Notes: generated by a model not told the origin, from the letters alone. Positions 44,698 to 54,834 are shown, numbered from the stretch's first letter. The stretch: 64,000 nucleotides of DNA from Pontibacter qinzhouensis (GCF_008017455.1 NZ_VRTY01000025.1:1-64000); one strand, 5' to 3'. Made by a program: numbers and translations.

Positions 44698-46262
44698 TTT
44701 TCCACTTCCTGCGCATCTAACTGCGAAGTCCTGAAGCCGATATGGCTGTCGGGGCGGATGATGAAAAGTGCATTTTCTTGGATGCCGTACAAGTCAAAAA
44801 ACGAACTGCCTGCTGTGCTCCTGGTCAATAAATGGACCTGAACCGGCACCTGAATTTTATCCTGAACAAACTGACACAGTTGTTTCGCCTGCTCGTTGTC
44901 CGGGTCTGCAACGGCAATAAAAAGGGTGAACTGCGTGCAGCCTACCAACTGGTGCGTGGTTTTCTCTTCGCCAAAAATCTTTACTGCAGCATACGGAATT
45001 CTGTCGCCGGGTTTGGGTGCTTTGTCGGTAAAGCCTGATTTCCCCTCCTTGCTCAGAGAGCTGAACCTGTATTTTACGGCAATCTGCGAAATGCGCCTGG
45101 CTCCTTTGGTTCTGAGCCACGAAACGCTGGCAATGGTCTTAACCAGTTTCGGGAACACGTATAAGCGGAAGAGTTTTGCCAGTGTGTGCTGCGCTATTAT
45201 AAGCTGGAAAAAGCGGTCGGTGGTATTGTGCAGGTTTTTAGCGATTACATAGCGCTCTTCGTGGTACGTTTCTAAAAGCGCAGGTGCTGCATTCCCTCTT
45301 ATGACCAGGGCAAGTTTCCAGGCCAGGTTATAGGCATCCTTAATGCCCGTGTTCATGCCTTGCCCGCCGGCAGGACTGTGCACGTGAGCGGCGTCTCCGG
45401 CCAGGAAGATGCTACCTTTCCTAAACGAATCTGTGTGCCGCGCATGAATCCTGAAAACCGATGTCCAGTCAGAGGATTTCAGCTTTGCTTTAATATAAGG
45501 GTTAGCATCCAGAATTTTCTGAACCTCTTGTGCTGACAGCTCTTTTTTATTTTCATCCAGCGCTTTGGTCAGAAAATTAAAGAGGCGGTACCGGTTCTTT
45601 TCCTTGAAAGAGAAGAAGATGGAGAGATTTCCGGGAGCAACAGTAAAGTAAATGTCTCCGTGTGGAAATTGCCAATCCAGCTCACAATCGGCCAGGTAGA
45701 ACGTGGGAGAGAAGGTTTTCCCCTCGAACGAGAAGCCCGCCTGCTCCCGCACCGTGCTCCTTGCGCCATCGCAGCCAACCAGGTACTGCACCTGTACTTG
45801 CTTCTCCTCTCCGTCAGGTCCTTTCATGGTGGCTGTAACACCTGCTGCATCTTCCTTAAAATGGGTCAGTTCATGCTCCCAGAGCACCTGTTGCTGCTGT
45901 GCCTGCAGCGCCTCTTCGAGCAGTTTTTCTGTTTGGTCTTGCGGGATGATCAGAATGTAAGGGAAGGCCGTTTCACCGGGAAGAATTTCATTTAGTGTGA
46001 ATTTGAAAACTTCTTTATCTTTCACCAACAGATGTAGCGTGTTCTCCGCTTTCCCCTGTATTATTGCCTTTTGAGCAATTCCCAGCTGGTCGAAAATTTC
46101 GAGTGTGCGGGCCTGCACCGCAAACGCTTTGGACTCGCGGGATGGATGCGGGTTTTTGTCGATCAGCAGGAAAGGGATTTCCATCCGGGCCAGCAGGTTG
46201 GCTAAGGTAAGGCCGGTTGGTCCTGCGCCTGCTATCAGTATGGGCTTTGCATTGTTTTTCAT
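44667..46262 (-). CDS. FAD-dependent aromatic hydroxylase/monooxygenase (PheA/TfdB family)
   Basis: 531 aa from the ATG at 46262 (MKNNAKPILIAGAGPTGL). FAD Rossmann motif AGAGPTGLTLANLLA (about 11-25), NADPH/FAD motif GCDGARSTVRE (about 162-172) and FLAGDAAHVHSPAGGQGMNT (about 284-303). A C-terminal thioredoxin-like dimerisation domain (about 390-525) completes the phenol-hydroxylase type. It probably hydroxylates an aromatic or polyketide-like compound; substrate unknown. The 3' end overlaps the lipoprotein gene by 31 bp. Confidence 0.88.
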   Translation of the reverse strand: MKNNAKPILIAGAGPTGLTLANLLARMEIPFLLIDKNPHPSRESKAFAVQARTLEIFDQLGIAQKAIIQGKAENTLHLLVKDKEVFKFTLNEILPGETAFPYILIIPQDQTEKLLEEALQAQQQQVLWEHELTHFKEDAAGVTATMKGPDGEEKQVQVQYLVGCDGARSTVREQAGFSFEGKTFSPTFYLADCELDWQFPHGDIYFTVAPGNLSIFFSFKEKNRYRLFNFLTKALDENKKELSAQEVQKILDANPYIKAKLKSSDWTSVFRIHARHTDSFRKGSIFLAGDAAHVHSPAGGQGMNTGIKDAYNLAWKLALVIRGNAAPALLETYHEERYVIAKNLHNTTDRFFQLIIAQHTLAKLFRLYVFPKLVKTIASVSWLRTKGARRISQIAVKYRFSSLSKEGKSGFTDKAPKPGDRIPYAAVKIFGEEKTTHQLVGCTQFTLFIAVADPDNEQAKQLCQFVQDKIQVPVQVHLLTRSTAGSSFFDLYGIQENALFIIRPDSHIGFRTSQLDAQEVENYFSEVLGKR

Positions 46263-46434
46263 AAAAAAGACACAAGACACTAGACACAGGACTTTTTATT
46301 TACAATCAGTTGGTATGTAGAATTTGCGCCTTGTTTAGACTTGAAAAATAGTTTAGTCAAATTTTGTCCAGCTATTTATATGTCTGCATCTTCAGATCAA
46401 CCATTAAACCTTCAACCAGCAATTAGCAATCAAT

Positions 46435-46495
46435 AATTATTTAAATAAAAAAGCCCTTTCGGAGGTATCTTTACTTGCTGCTGCTGTTCAAGGGT
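46435..46495 (-). repeat. 57-bp family element, copy R13 (61 bp)
   Basis: Head ACCCTTGA at 46495, CTCCGAAAGGGCTTTTTTATT, tail AAATAATT. It is 21 bp after the glycosidase stop; the middle has an extra CAGCAGCAGC-type stretch. Confidence 0.85.
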
Positions 46496-46516
46496 GATCA
46501 GCAGCGAGGGCTGAGG

Positions 46517-48142
46517 CTACCTGTTTATTTCTATTATCAATCCGTCATCTCCTTTCAGTTTTAGCTCATTCTCCACAGTAGCGTTCTCGTGGTCGGGTAG
46601 CAACGACAGTACTACTTTCCCTTTAAACTTAAAACGTTCCGGGGCAAAAAGACGGCCTTTGTTGCTGAGGTTGAGCACGACCAGGAAGCGTTTTTCTTCT
46701 GCTTCGCGGAGGTAGGCGATCAGCTTATCGTCGGAGTACACGGGGCGGTACAGGCCTTTGTGCAGCGCTGGTTCCTGCCTACGCAGCTTGATGAGCTTTT
46801 TGTACAGTGCCAGCAACGAGTCGGGCTTGTCTTGCTGGGCTTGCACGTTTAGCTTGCTGGTGTTGCCGGCCATCCGGAGCCAGGGTTTGCCTGTTGTAAA
46901 ACCGGCGTTGGGGCTGTCGTTCCAGGGCATGGGTGCCCGAAACGGGTCGCGGCTGAGGTTCTTGTCGGGCATGTGGAGGCCCTGCGGGTCCTGCACTTCA
47001 GATTTCGGAATTTTCACATCCTGCATACCAATTTCGTCACCGTAGTAGAGGGTGGGGGTGCCGCGCAGCGTAAGCAGCAGCATGGCCGCCACCCGTGCCT
47101 GCGCCTCGCCCAGCTTGGTTGCCATCCTGGACTGGTCGTGGTTGCCCATTACCCAGTTCGGCCAGCCGGAGTTAGGCAAGGCACTTTCGTACTGGTCTAT
47201 GGCAATGGCTATTTTCTTGGGCTCCCAAGGCAGCGTAAGCAGCTGGAAATTAAACGGTAACTGGGCGCCCTTGTTATCGTGGCCGTAGTAGCTCACAAGC
47301 TGGTGTATGGGCAGGTAAATTTCTCCGATAAGCACGCAGTCGGGGTAACTATCGGTGAGCTTGCGCATTTTCCGGATGATGTCGTGCACCTCTGGCTGGT
47401 CGGTAGAGTAAACCGGTTGAAGCTGGTTGTAGGTAGGTTGTTCCTCTTTATAGTCGGGATTATCGGGGTTATCGCGAAGGTGCTCATCTTTTATCAGGTG
47501 CCACATCACATCTACCCGGAAACCGTCTACGCCTTTTTCGAGCCAGAAGCGCATTTCTTCCAGCACGGCCTCGTGCACCTCCGGGTTGCGCCAGTTCAGG
47601 TCGGGCTGGTCTTTCAGGAAAGCGTGGTAATAGAACTGCTCTGTTTTTTCGTCCCATTCCCAGGCGCTGCCGCCAAACATGGCGAGCCAGTTGTTTGGCG
47701 GGTTGCCCTCAGCGTCAGCATCGGCCCAAATATACCAGTCACGTTTCGGATTATCGCGAGAGGAGCGGGCTTCTTTAAACCAGGCATGCTGGTCTGAAGT
47801 GTGGTTTGGTACCTGGTCCACGATCAGTTTCATGCCGCGCTGGTGCGTTTCGTGCAGCAGCTTGTCGAAATCCTGCATGGTGCCAAACATTTTTTCTACG
47901 CTTTTAAAATCAGAAATGTCGTACCCAAAGTCCTTCATCGGCGATTCGTAAAACGGAGTTACCCAGATGCAGTCGATGCCCAGGTCCTGCAGGTAATCGA
48001 GCTTTTCGGTTATGCCATTCAGGTCGCCGATGCCATCGCCGTTCGTGTCGTTAAAGGAACGAATATAGACTTCGTAAATGATGCCTTTCTGCCACCAAAG
48101 GTCGCCTGATGCTTTTTTTGAACCGGGTGCTTTTGCCTGCAT
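46517..48142 (-). CDS. GH13 alpha-glucosidase / oligo-1,6-glucosidase-like
   Basis: 541 aa from the ATG at 48142 (the frame reaches 48190). A TIM barrel with the GH13 regions: DQVPNHTSD (about 109), GFRVDVMW with nucleophile Asp211, LIGEIYLP with acid/base Glu274, and GNHDQSR with Asp336. The QVPNHTS form of region I is seen in alpha-glucosidase and trehalose-type subgroups. No signal peptide, so cytoplasmic. It probably cleaves alpha-glucosidic disaccharides or oligosaccharides. Confidence 0.9.
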   Translation of the reverse strand: MQAKAPGSKKASGDLWWQKGIIYEVYIRSFNDTNGDGIGDLNGITEKLDYLQDLGIDCIWVTPFYESPMKDFGYDISDFKSVEKMFGTMQDFDKLLHETHQRGMKLIVDQVPNHTSDQHAWFKEARSSRDNPKRDWYIWADADAEGNPPNNWLAMFGGSAWEWDEKTEQFYYHAFLKDQPDLNWRNPEVHEAVLEEMRFWLEKGVDGFRVDVMWHLIKDEHLRDNPDNPDYKEEQPTYNQLQPVYSTDQPEVHDIIRKMRKLTDSYPDCVLIGEIYLPIHQLVSYYGHDNKGAQLPFNFQLLTLPWEPKKIAIAIDQYESALPNSGWPNWVMGNHDQSRMATKLGEAQARVAAMLLLTLRGTPTLYYGDEIGMQDVKIPKSEVQDPQGLHMPDKNLSRDPFRAPMPWNDSPNAGFTTGKPWLRMAGNTSKLNVQAQQDKPDSLLALYKKLIKLRRQEPALHKGLYRPVYSDDKLIAYLREAEEKRFLVVLNLSNKGRLFAPERFKFKGKVVLSLLPDHENATVENELKLKGDDGLIIEINR

Positions 48143-48345
48143 GTTGCTGGTTTTTGGGTTAACTAAAAATATTACCTGCACAAACGGCAAGCTGCCTGTT
48201 TAGGTTAACAACTGGTTTGGCTGCTACAGGATGTAAAGCTGCCATGATGATCAAAATGCTTTCAATATGAAAATTTGAAAATAAACCAATTAACAATTTA
48301 GCCATTTAACCATTCAGCCATCAAACCAGCAGCAACCAGCAACCA

Positions 48346-48403
48346 AATTATTCGAATGATATTGGCCTTCCAAAGCGTTTGGGGCCAATAATCTCTCAAG
48401 GGT
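48346..48403 (-). repeat. 57-bp family element, copy R14 (58 bp)
   Basis: Head ACCCTTGA at 48403 overlaps the end of the sugar dehydrogenase gene: its TGA is that gene's stop. GGAAGGCCAATATCATT, tail GAATAATT. Confidence 0.88.
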
Positions 48404-49913
48404 TCTTTGGTATCTGCGCCTTGTTGCGGGCTGGTTTATAGGTAAACTCTATAATGCAGCCGGAGCAGGCGTTTTCGTCTTGCGGGTCTTCTTCTGAAGG
48501 GCCGGAGCTTACGGTAACGCTATCGGTGGAGAGATAAAGGCGGGTGCCGTCTGGCGAAACAGCAATATCGCGGTAGCGAATAGGTGCCCGAAAGTAGCTC
48601 AGGGTGTCGCCGGTAATGCCGTTGCCCTGTTTGTTTAGTTGTAAGCGAATAAGTTTGCCATTTTTGAGCGAGGGCACGAGCAGCGAATTCTGCCAGCCGG
48701 GTATAGCGGCCGCAGTATAAACCGCCAGGCTGCTGGGCGCTTCCGAAGGCCAGTCGGGCTTGCCGGAGTCGGCCCGGATCTGCTTCATCGCTGCGAGCAA
48801 AAAGGCATTGGCATGCGGGTGAAAGCTGAAGATCGGGTCGTGGTAGGCAGCTCCCATGGCTTTGGCGTTGGCAGCTTCGGTGCTAATGGTGGGGTAGGTG
48901 GTTTGCCAGGTACCTGGCAGAAATGCATGTGGGGTGGTGCCTGCAGCAAGCCCGTCGTAGTTGCCATCGTTATAGCCAATAACCAACGGATGTCCGTAAT
49001 TTTTACCTTTCTGGATAATATTTATTTCATCGTCGGAGAAGGGGCCGTGCTCGGAGGAGTAAAGGTAGCCGGTGCCATTTACTTCAGCGTAAGCAAGTCC
49101 TTGTGCATTGCGGTGGCCGGTGCTCCAGATGGCACTTGGGCGACCGGCCTCAGCAAACGGGTTGTCGGTTGGTACCCAGGTATTCTGGCCATTGGTTTGA
49201 ATGGGCTCCAGGTTAAAGCGTAGCACCTTGCCTTCGTAGCTGCTGCTGCTCTGCGCCCGGTTAGGTCTGCCGCCGTTGGCATACTGGCCTGCGCCCATAT
49301 CGCCTACCGTCAGAAACAGGTAATCTTTCCCGGCAACAGGTGCTATCGCCAGGCGGCCGGAGTTGTGGTCGTTACTGGCCGGGATGGTGTCGGAAAGTAT
49401 AAGCGGCTTTGTGAGTTTCTGGGTTTTTGCATTATAAGTGTAGCGCACCAGGCGGGCGGTGTAGTAGCAGCCTCCTTCTTTGTCGCGGCAGCCATCGCCG
49501 GTTTTGTCTGCGCCTTCAAATGTATAGATGTAAGCCAGGTACACATAGGGTTTGCCGTTGAGCAACTGCGGGTGCAGGGCCAGCCCCATCAGGCCGCCCT
49601 GTGGCCAGCGCTTGCCGCCGCTCTGCTCTTCGTCCTGCTGGTCGTAGCGCGGGAACTTCCGCTCCTGGTTCAGGTCGAGTATAACGGTTCTTTCGCCGGA
49701 GGCAGGGTTAACGCGACTAACAGTATAACCTTTCGCCTCTGTCACCCACAGAAAATTATCGGGTCCGTAGGTTATTTCCCAGGGGTCGCTGAGTTTTTTT
49801 ATAACAACTCTTCGGGTAAATTCTTCGCCCAAAGGTCCTGTAACAGTTTGGCTAGAGGCAGGTAGAGCAGCCGTAAAAATGCAGATAGCGGAAAGTAAAA
49901 GTAAGCGCAGCAT
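48396..49913 (-). CDS. PQQ-dependent sugar dehydrogenase (soluble glucose dehydrogenase-like)
   Basis: 505 aa from the ATG at 49913, giving signal peptide MLRLLLLSAICIFTAALPAS; an ATG at 49928 adds five residues. A six-blade propeller with DPWEITYGPDNFLWVTE, GGLMGLALHPQ, the PQQ-site His in SNDHNSGRL (about 188) and Arg in STGHRNAQGLAY (about 270). It oxidises aldoses in the periplasm. No pqq biosynthesis genes are in the window. The stop codon is provided by element R14. Confidence 0.9.
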   Translation of the reverse strand: MLRLLLLSAICIFTAALPASSQTVTGPLGEEFTRRVVIKKLSDPWEITYGPDNFLWVTEAKGYTVSRVNPASGERTVILDLNQERKFPRYDQQDEEQSGGKRWPQGGLMGLALHPQLLNGKPYVYLAYIYTFEGADKTGDGCRDKEGGCYYTARLVRYTYNAKTQKLTKPLILSDTIPASNDHNSGRLAIAPVAGKDYLFLTVGDMGAGQYANGGRPNRAQSSSSYEGKVLRFNLEPIQTNGQNTWVPTDNPFAEAGRPSAIWSTGHRNAQGLAYAEVNGTGYLYSSEHGPFSDDEINIIQKGKNYGHPLVIGYNDGNYDGLAAGTTPHAFLPGTWQTTYPTISTEAANAKAMGAAYHDPIFSFHPHANAFLLAAMKQIRADSGKPDWPSEAPSSLAVYTAAAIPGWQNSLLVPSLKNGKLIRLQLNKQGNGITGDTLSYFRAPIRYRDIAVSPDGTRLYLSTDSVTVSSGPSEEDPQDENACSGCIIEFTYKPARNKAQIPKNP

Positions 49914-49928
49914 GTGTTCTAAATTCAA

Positions 49929-50260
49929 AAGTTCTGTATCTGTGAACTTCTTTTCTGCCAGAAAGTTACCTGCCAGCCTGCCAATTTCGGGTTCGAAGTA
50001 CTGAAAATGCCTATGTGCTTCGCCTTATCTGAGAACAGAAATGGAGGAATAAACTGGAGGGAAGCTTCCTCGTTCAAGCTTCTGGGCTTGCTTGCTCCTG
50101 GCATTTATATGGTAAAAATCTGCTTTGCAGTGGGTAGTTAAATGGCAGGTTGCAAGTGTGCCTGGTTAACCCCTGCCATATTTGCGCGTTAGGTTAAACA
50201 ATATTGGCCAGGCCCGAGTTTGACTGATGTGGTGCTGGTGAGGTCGTAAATTAAAAACAC
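49929..50260. other. 332-bp divergent intergenic region
   Basis: Promoters for the dehydrogenase and YihY genes should lie here. I see no 57-bp element, no strong palindrome and no exact -7 box. Confidence 0.5.
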
Positions 50261-51169
50261 GTGAAAAACTTTTTAAAGCATACCTGGCAGATTTTAAAAA
50301 ATGCCAAAAAGAATTTTCAGCATGGGGAGCCGATTGTTTATAGTGCTGCCATTGCTTTTTTTACCATTTTTTCGTTACCCGCCATTCTTATTGTCCTGAC
50401 CCTCACCGGCTCGGCTTTTTTCTCAGAAGAGAAAGTGCGCCAGGAAATTGTACGCAAAATAGGAGGACTGATTAACCCGGAGGCAAGCGGGCAAATAAAC
50501 GATCTGTTGGAGAACGTGCTGGACTTTCCGGTTGGTTTCTGGGGTATTTTTGTTGCCATTGTAGTGGTTATAAAAAGTGCGACCATCATATTTTTTATTA
50601 TTCAGAAGGCGCTGAACGCTGTGTGGCAGGTGCGGGTAAAGCCCAACGTAAAGTACATCCGGTTTCTGAAGCACCGCCTCATAACCTTGGCCATGGTAGC
50701 CGGACTGGGCCTGTTGCTGGTGCTGAGCATTCTGCTGAACACGATTATAGCCATCTTTAGTGAGCAGTTGTTAGATACTTTTGAGCAGTATTTTACACCG
50801 ATTGTCAGAGTAATTAATACAGCGTTTTACCTGGTGGTGGTATTCGGTTTTTTTACGGCGGTGCACAAGGTGTTGCCCGATGCCAGAATATCCTGGAAAG
50901 ATGCACTGGCAGGAGGCGCGATTACGTCTATTCTGTTTCTGATTGGAAAGCAGGTGATCAATTTGATTTTAGGAAGCATAAAAATTGTTGGTATTTATGC
51001 TGCGGCAGGCTCGTTGGTGGTGGTGTTGCTGTGGGTGTTTTATTCGTCGGTTATTTTAATTCTGGGTGCAGAAGTAACCAAGGCTTACGCCAATAACCGC
51101 GGCCGCGAGGTGGAGCCGACAGAAATTGCGCAAAAATTTGAACACACGGAAGTAGAGACTGGTGTTTAA
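50261..51169 (+). CDS. YihY/BrkB family inner-membrane protein
   Basis: 302 aa with six membrane helices. It appears to use GTG as start (GTG AAA AAC TTT); no ATG gives the conserved N-terminus. AAIAFFTIFSLPAILIVLTL (about 29-48), a middle block WQVRVKPNVKYIRFLKHRLI and KDALAGGAITSILFLIGKQ (about 209-227) match YihY/BrkB. Once misannotated as ribonuclease BN; the real role is unclear, possibly envelope lipid related. Confidence 0.9.
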   Translation: MKNFLKHTWQILKNAKKNFQHGEPIVYSAAIAFFTIFSLPAILIVLTLTGSAFFSEEKVRQEIVRKIGGLINPEASGQINDLLENVLDFPVGFWGIFVAIVVVIKSATIIFFIIQKALNAVWQVRVKPNVKYIRFLKHRLITLAMVAGLGLLLVLSILLNTIIAIFSEQLLDTFEQYFTPIVRVINTAFYLVVVFGFFTAVHKVLPDARISWKDALAGGAITSILFLIGKQVINLILGSIKIVGIYAAAGSLVVVLLWVFYSSVILILGAEVTKAYANNRGREVEPTEIAQKFEHTEVETGV

Positions 51170-51247
51170 GTAAATTTGCTGCAGGTGCAGGAGAGGGTGC
51201 TTGGTTCGTTGCCTCCTGCCGCAATTAGTACTCCACAAGCAGCAATA

Positions 51248-51300
51248 AATTATTCATATGAAATTGCCCTTCCGAAGCATATCATGGCGTTAGATCCTGG
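51248..51300 (-). repeat. 57-bp family element, copy R15, head degenerate
   Basis: Tail GAATAATT-like end, CATATGAAATTGCCC and CTTCCGAAGC are clear. The ACCCTTG head has become TCCAGGATC-like. Confidence 0.65.
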
Positions 51301-51419
51301 AGGCTAAACAAGCAGTGCCAGGCCTTTTGATAGGAAATCTGATTTTCCTTCTTCTCTCCATCGATTAATCTACTCATCCTTAAATATTCAAATTAACCAG
51401 TTAACAATCCACAACCAGC

Positions 51420-51476
51420 AATTATTTGGATGAAAACTCCCTTCAGAAGATTTTTGAAGCATTTTCACTCAAGGGT
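51420..51476 (-). repeat. 57-bp element, copy R16
   Basis: Head ACCCTTGA at 51476, CTTCTGAAGGGAGTTTTCATC, tail AAATAATT, flanked by the usual CAACCAGC word. Confidence 0.9.
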
Positions 51477-51601
51477 GAAGGTTTATTTTGCAGAGTAGCT
51501 GTTTAGTTAAAATTAACAAAATGCTAATAACCAAGGCTAAAAATCTTAAACTCTTCATTTTTACTTAAAATTGGCTTAACCCAGGCTTGATGTTACAACA
51601 A

Positions 51602-51609
51602 TAGCTTTG
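51602..51609 (+). promoter_or_regulatory. -7 box of the susC promoter
   Basis: TAGCTTTG matches TAnnTTTG exactly, 24 bp before the susC ATG. A -33 TTTG at 19 nt spacing is not evident. Confidence 0.45.
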
Positions 51610-51633
51610 CAGGTAAATTAACCAACCAAAGTT

Positions 51634-54600
51634 ATGCGTTTAAAGACTTCTACTCTTTTTAAGAAGCAACTGGCAGCACTGCTATTTCTGCTGATCTGCT
51701 GTTGCCAGGCATTTGCACAAACCCAAACCATTCAGGGAGTGGTTCAAGACACTAAAGGCACTCCGTTACCTGGCGTTACCGTACTGATAAAAGGTACTAC
51801 TACAGGTGCCACTACTTCCACAGATGGTACCTATACGCTATCTGCTGCCAGGCCGCTCACCACACAAGATGTGCTTGTTTTCAGCTTTATCGGCTTTAAA
51901 ACAACAGAGGTTCCTTTTGCAGGTGCCACCACCATTAGCCTGAAGCTGCAGGAAGACGACAAAATGCTGAGCGAAGTAGTTGTGACGGCGCTCGGTATTA
52001 AGCGTGAGCAAAAGGCGCTCGGTTATGCTACACAAACTGTTAGCAGCGAGCAGTTAAACGATGCCCGCTCCAACAACTTTGTAAATGCCTTATCAGGTAA
52101 AGTAGCAGGATTAAACCTGATTTCTCCGGGTTCCGGCCCTGTAAACTCGGTGCGGGTGTCGCTGAGAGGCGATAATTCTATGAACCCAGATGGCAACAAC
52201 GCGCTGATTGTGCTCGATGGTGTGCCCATGAACAGCGGCATGACCAGCTCCGGTGTAGGCAATGCCTACGGTGCAGGTTCCGGTAACGATGTGCCCATCG
52301 ATTTCGGTAATGGCATTGCCGACATCAACCCCGATGATATTGAGAGTGTAACCGTACTGAAAGGTGCCAGTGCCACAGCGCTTTACGGAAGCAGGGCTGC
52401 TAACGGTGCCCTCATTATTACTACCAAAACAGGCGCTCGCAAAGGCAAGGGCATTGGCGTAACTATAAATTCAAACATCAGCATGAACGATGTGCTGAAG
52501 TGGCCTGACTACCAGTACGAATACGGCCAGGGAACCGGTAAAGCTTTTAACAAAGAGGGCCAACTCTACTACTCCTACGGCGCCTCAGAAGATGGTGCCA
52601 GCACGGGCGGCACCAGTAGCGCATTTGGTCCGAAGTTCGATGGCCAGCTATACTACCAGTACGACCCGGCCACAGAAGGGCAGTCGGCGGAGCGGTTGCC
52701 CTGGAGACCGTATAAAGACAATATAAAGGGCTTTTGGCGCACAGGCTACACCGTAACAAATAGCGTGGCCCTGGAAGGCGGAAACGAAACAAGTTCTGCC
52801 CGGGCTTCTGTTACGCACTCCAAAAACGAATGGATTATGCCGAACACGGGTTTTGAGCGCATTACGGCTGCCCTGAGCCTGAACCACAAAGTATCGGATA
52901 AACTAAAGCTGACATCCAAAGTAAACTACACAAACAAGACCAGCGATAACCTGCCTGCCACGGGCTATAACAACCAGTCTGTCGCCTATTTCATGATTTT
53001 CCAGAACCCCAATATCAGCCTGGATGCTTACCGGCCCATCTGGAGACAAGGGCAGGAGCAGATAGACCAGGTACACCCCTTCAGTTCGTTTATCGATAAC
53101 CCTTACCTGATTGCCTATGAAATGACCAATGCCATTAACAGCCATTCAACCGTCGGTAACCTGGCTGCCACATATGCCTTCTCGCCTAAATTCGACCTGA
53201 TGGTGCGCTCTGGTATTGCCATGGCGCAGGAGGAGCGGGAGCAGCGCAGACCTTACAGTACCGCCAATTTTCAGAGAGGCTACTTTAAGCAGCAAAATAT
53301 ATCGAACTACGAAATAAACACCGACGCTTTGTTTTCTTATCATGATAAACTCAGCAGCCGGATCGATCTTAGAACATCGGTAGGGGGTAACCTGATGAGC
53401 CGCCAGTACAGAGCGGTAAATGGCGCTGTGGAAAGCCTCGTGATTCCGGGAGTTTACAAGCTGTCGAATGGCGTGAGTAACCCGATGATGAGCACCAACA
53501 ACAATAACAAAAAGGTAAACAGCCTGTATGCGCTGGCTTCGGTGTCGTTCGACGACAAGATTTTTGTGGACGTAACCGGTCGTAACGACTGGTCGAGCAC
53601 CCTGCCGGTGCAGAACAACTCGTTCTTCTATCCCTCCATCAGTTCCAGCTTTATTTTAACAGAACTGTTGCAACTGCCACGGCCTGTCTCATTTGCTAAA
53701 TTAAGATTATCGGCAGCGCAGGTGGGTAACGACACCGATCCGTACAAAACCAGCAAGTACTACGGCCAGAGCGAGTTCCCGGGTTCCGGTTCGGTGCCTA
53801 CCACGCTGCATAACGTAAACTTTAAGCCCGAAATTACCACCAGCTACGAAGCGGGCCTGGAGTACATTATGTTTAACGGGTTGGTTGGCTTCGACCTTAC
53901 CTTTTACCGCAGCTTTACCCGCAACCAGATTCTGGATGTGCCCCTCGACCCAACCACCGGCTACACACGGGCCGTGCTTAACTCCGGTAACGTACGCAAC
54001 CAGGGCGTGGAACTGGTGCTGAACGGCAAACCCATCGACAATGCCAACTTTAAGTGGAAAACAACAGTTACCTGGTCTAAAAATGCGAACAAGGTGCTGG
54101 AACTGGCCGAAGGCATGGATGGCAGGCAAGACATCGGCTACGGCGGTAATGCCACCATTCAGGCGCGTGTAGGCGGTACAACAGGCGATATTTACGGTTT
54201 CGGTTTTCTGCGCGCTCCAGATGGACAAATTATTTATACCGACAAAGGCTTGCCTGCCCGCCCAACAGAGATCCAGTACATCGGCAGAGCTTATGCCGAC
54301 TGGAAAGGTGGTTTCCTGAACGAGTTCTCTTACAAGAATTTCCGTTTCAGCTTTTTGCTGGATGGCCAGTATGGCGGCATGATTTACTCGCAGACGCACC
54401 ACAAAATGTCGGAGCAGGGCAAGCTGGAGCATACGCTGCGTGGCCGCGAAGATGGTTTTATAGTAGGAGAAGGTGTGGTTGAGATGGGCGACGGTACTTA
54501 CTCACCGAACACGACACAGGTGCTGCTGCCAGATTTTTATGGCGACTACTACCGCCGTGCCAACGTGGAGTCTAACTCCTTCGATGCCTCGTTTGTGAAG

Positions 54601-54834
54601 CTGCGCGAAGTACGGGTAGAGTTTAACCTGCCGCGCGCCTTGCTGCAGCGCACCAAATTTATGCAGCAGGCAAGCTTTGCCCTCTATGGCCGCGACCTGG
54701 CCATGATCACCAATTTCCCGATGTTCGACCCGGAAACGGCTGCACTGAACGGTTCCAGCATATTGCCAGGTGTGGAAATGGGCCAGTTGCCAACGCCACG
54801 CACCATGGGCATGAACGTAACGCTGAAATTCTAA
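51634..54834 (+). CDS. SusC/RagA family TonB-linked outer-membrane transporter
   Basis: 1066 aa. Signal peptide 1-28 (CCCQAFAQT), carboxypeptidase-regulatory-like domain about 30-105 (IQGVVQDTKGTPLPGVTVLI), a TonB box region before ALGIKREQKALGYA, plug about 115-235 with ALIVLDGVPMNSG and SVTVLKGASATALYGSRAAN, then a 22-strand barrel ending in MNVTLKF. It imports oligosaccharides or other ligands with TonB energy, pairing with the next gene as the SusC-SusD lid system. The substrate cannot be read. Confidence 0.95.
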   Translation: MRLKTSTLFKKQLAALLFLLICCCQAFAQTQTIQGVVQDTKGTPLPGVTVLIKGTTTGATTSTDGTYTLSAARPLTTQDVLVFSFIGFKTTEVPFAGATTISLKLQEDDKMLSEVVVTALGIKREQKALGYATQTVSSEQLNDARSNNFVNALSGKVAGLNLISPGSGPVNSVRVSLRGDNSMNPDGNNALIVLDGVPMNSGMTSSGVGNAYGAGSGNDVPIDFGNGIADINPDDIESVTVLKGASATALYGSRAANGALIITTKTGARKGKGIGVTINSNISMNDVLKWPDYQYEYGQGTGKAFNKEGQLYYSYGASEDGASTGGTSSAFGPKFDGQLYYQYDPATEGQSAERLPWRPYKDNIKGFWRTGYTVTNSVALEGGNETSSARASVTHSKNEWIMPNTGFERITAALSLNHKVSDKLKLTSKVNYTNKTSDNLPATGYNNQSVAYFMIFQNPNISLDAYRPIWRQGQEQIDQVHPFSSFIDNPYLIAYEMTNAINSHSTVGNLAATYAFSPKFDLMVRSGIAMAQEEREQRRPYSTANFQRGYFKQQNISNYEINTDALFSYHDKLSSRIDLRTSVGGNLMSRQYRAVNGAVESLVIPGVYKLSNGVSNPMMSTNNNNKKVNSLYALASVSFDDKIFVDVTGRNDWSSTLPVQNNSFFYPSISSSFILTELLQLPRPVSFAKLRLSAAQVGNDTDPYKTSKYYGQSEFPGSGSVPTTLHNVNFKPEITTSYEAGLEYIMFNGLVGFDLTFYRSFTRNQILDVPLDPTTGYTRAVLNSGNVRNQGVELVLNGKPIDNANFKWKTTVTWSKNANKVLELAEGMDGRQDIGYGGNATIQARVGGTTGDIYGFGFLRAPDGQIIYTDKGLPARPTEIQYIGRAYADWKGGFLNEFSYKNFRFSFLLDGQYGGMIYSQTHHKMSEQGKLEHTLRGREDGFIVGEGVVEMGDGTYSPNTTQVLLPDFYGDYYRRANVESNSFDASFVKLREVRVEFNLPRALLQRTKFMQQASFALYGRDLAMITNFPMFDPETAALNGSSILPGVEMGQLPTPRTMGMNVTLKF

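Larger units (their letters stand above)
51170..51633. other. Intergenic region upstream of susC with two 57-bp elements
   Basis: R15 and R16 lie in the same (minus) orientation. A -7-like box at 51602-51609 precedes susC. Confidence 0.6.

Noticed and set aside
53707-54432. 241-codon open frame antisense to susC
   Set aside because: Shadow of the GC-rich coding frame of susC; composition is unlike a real protein and no regulatory context exists.
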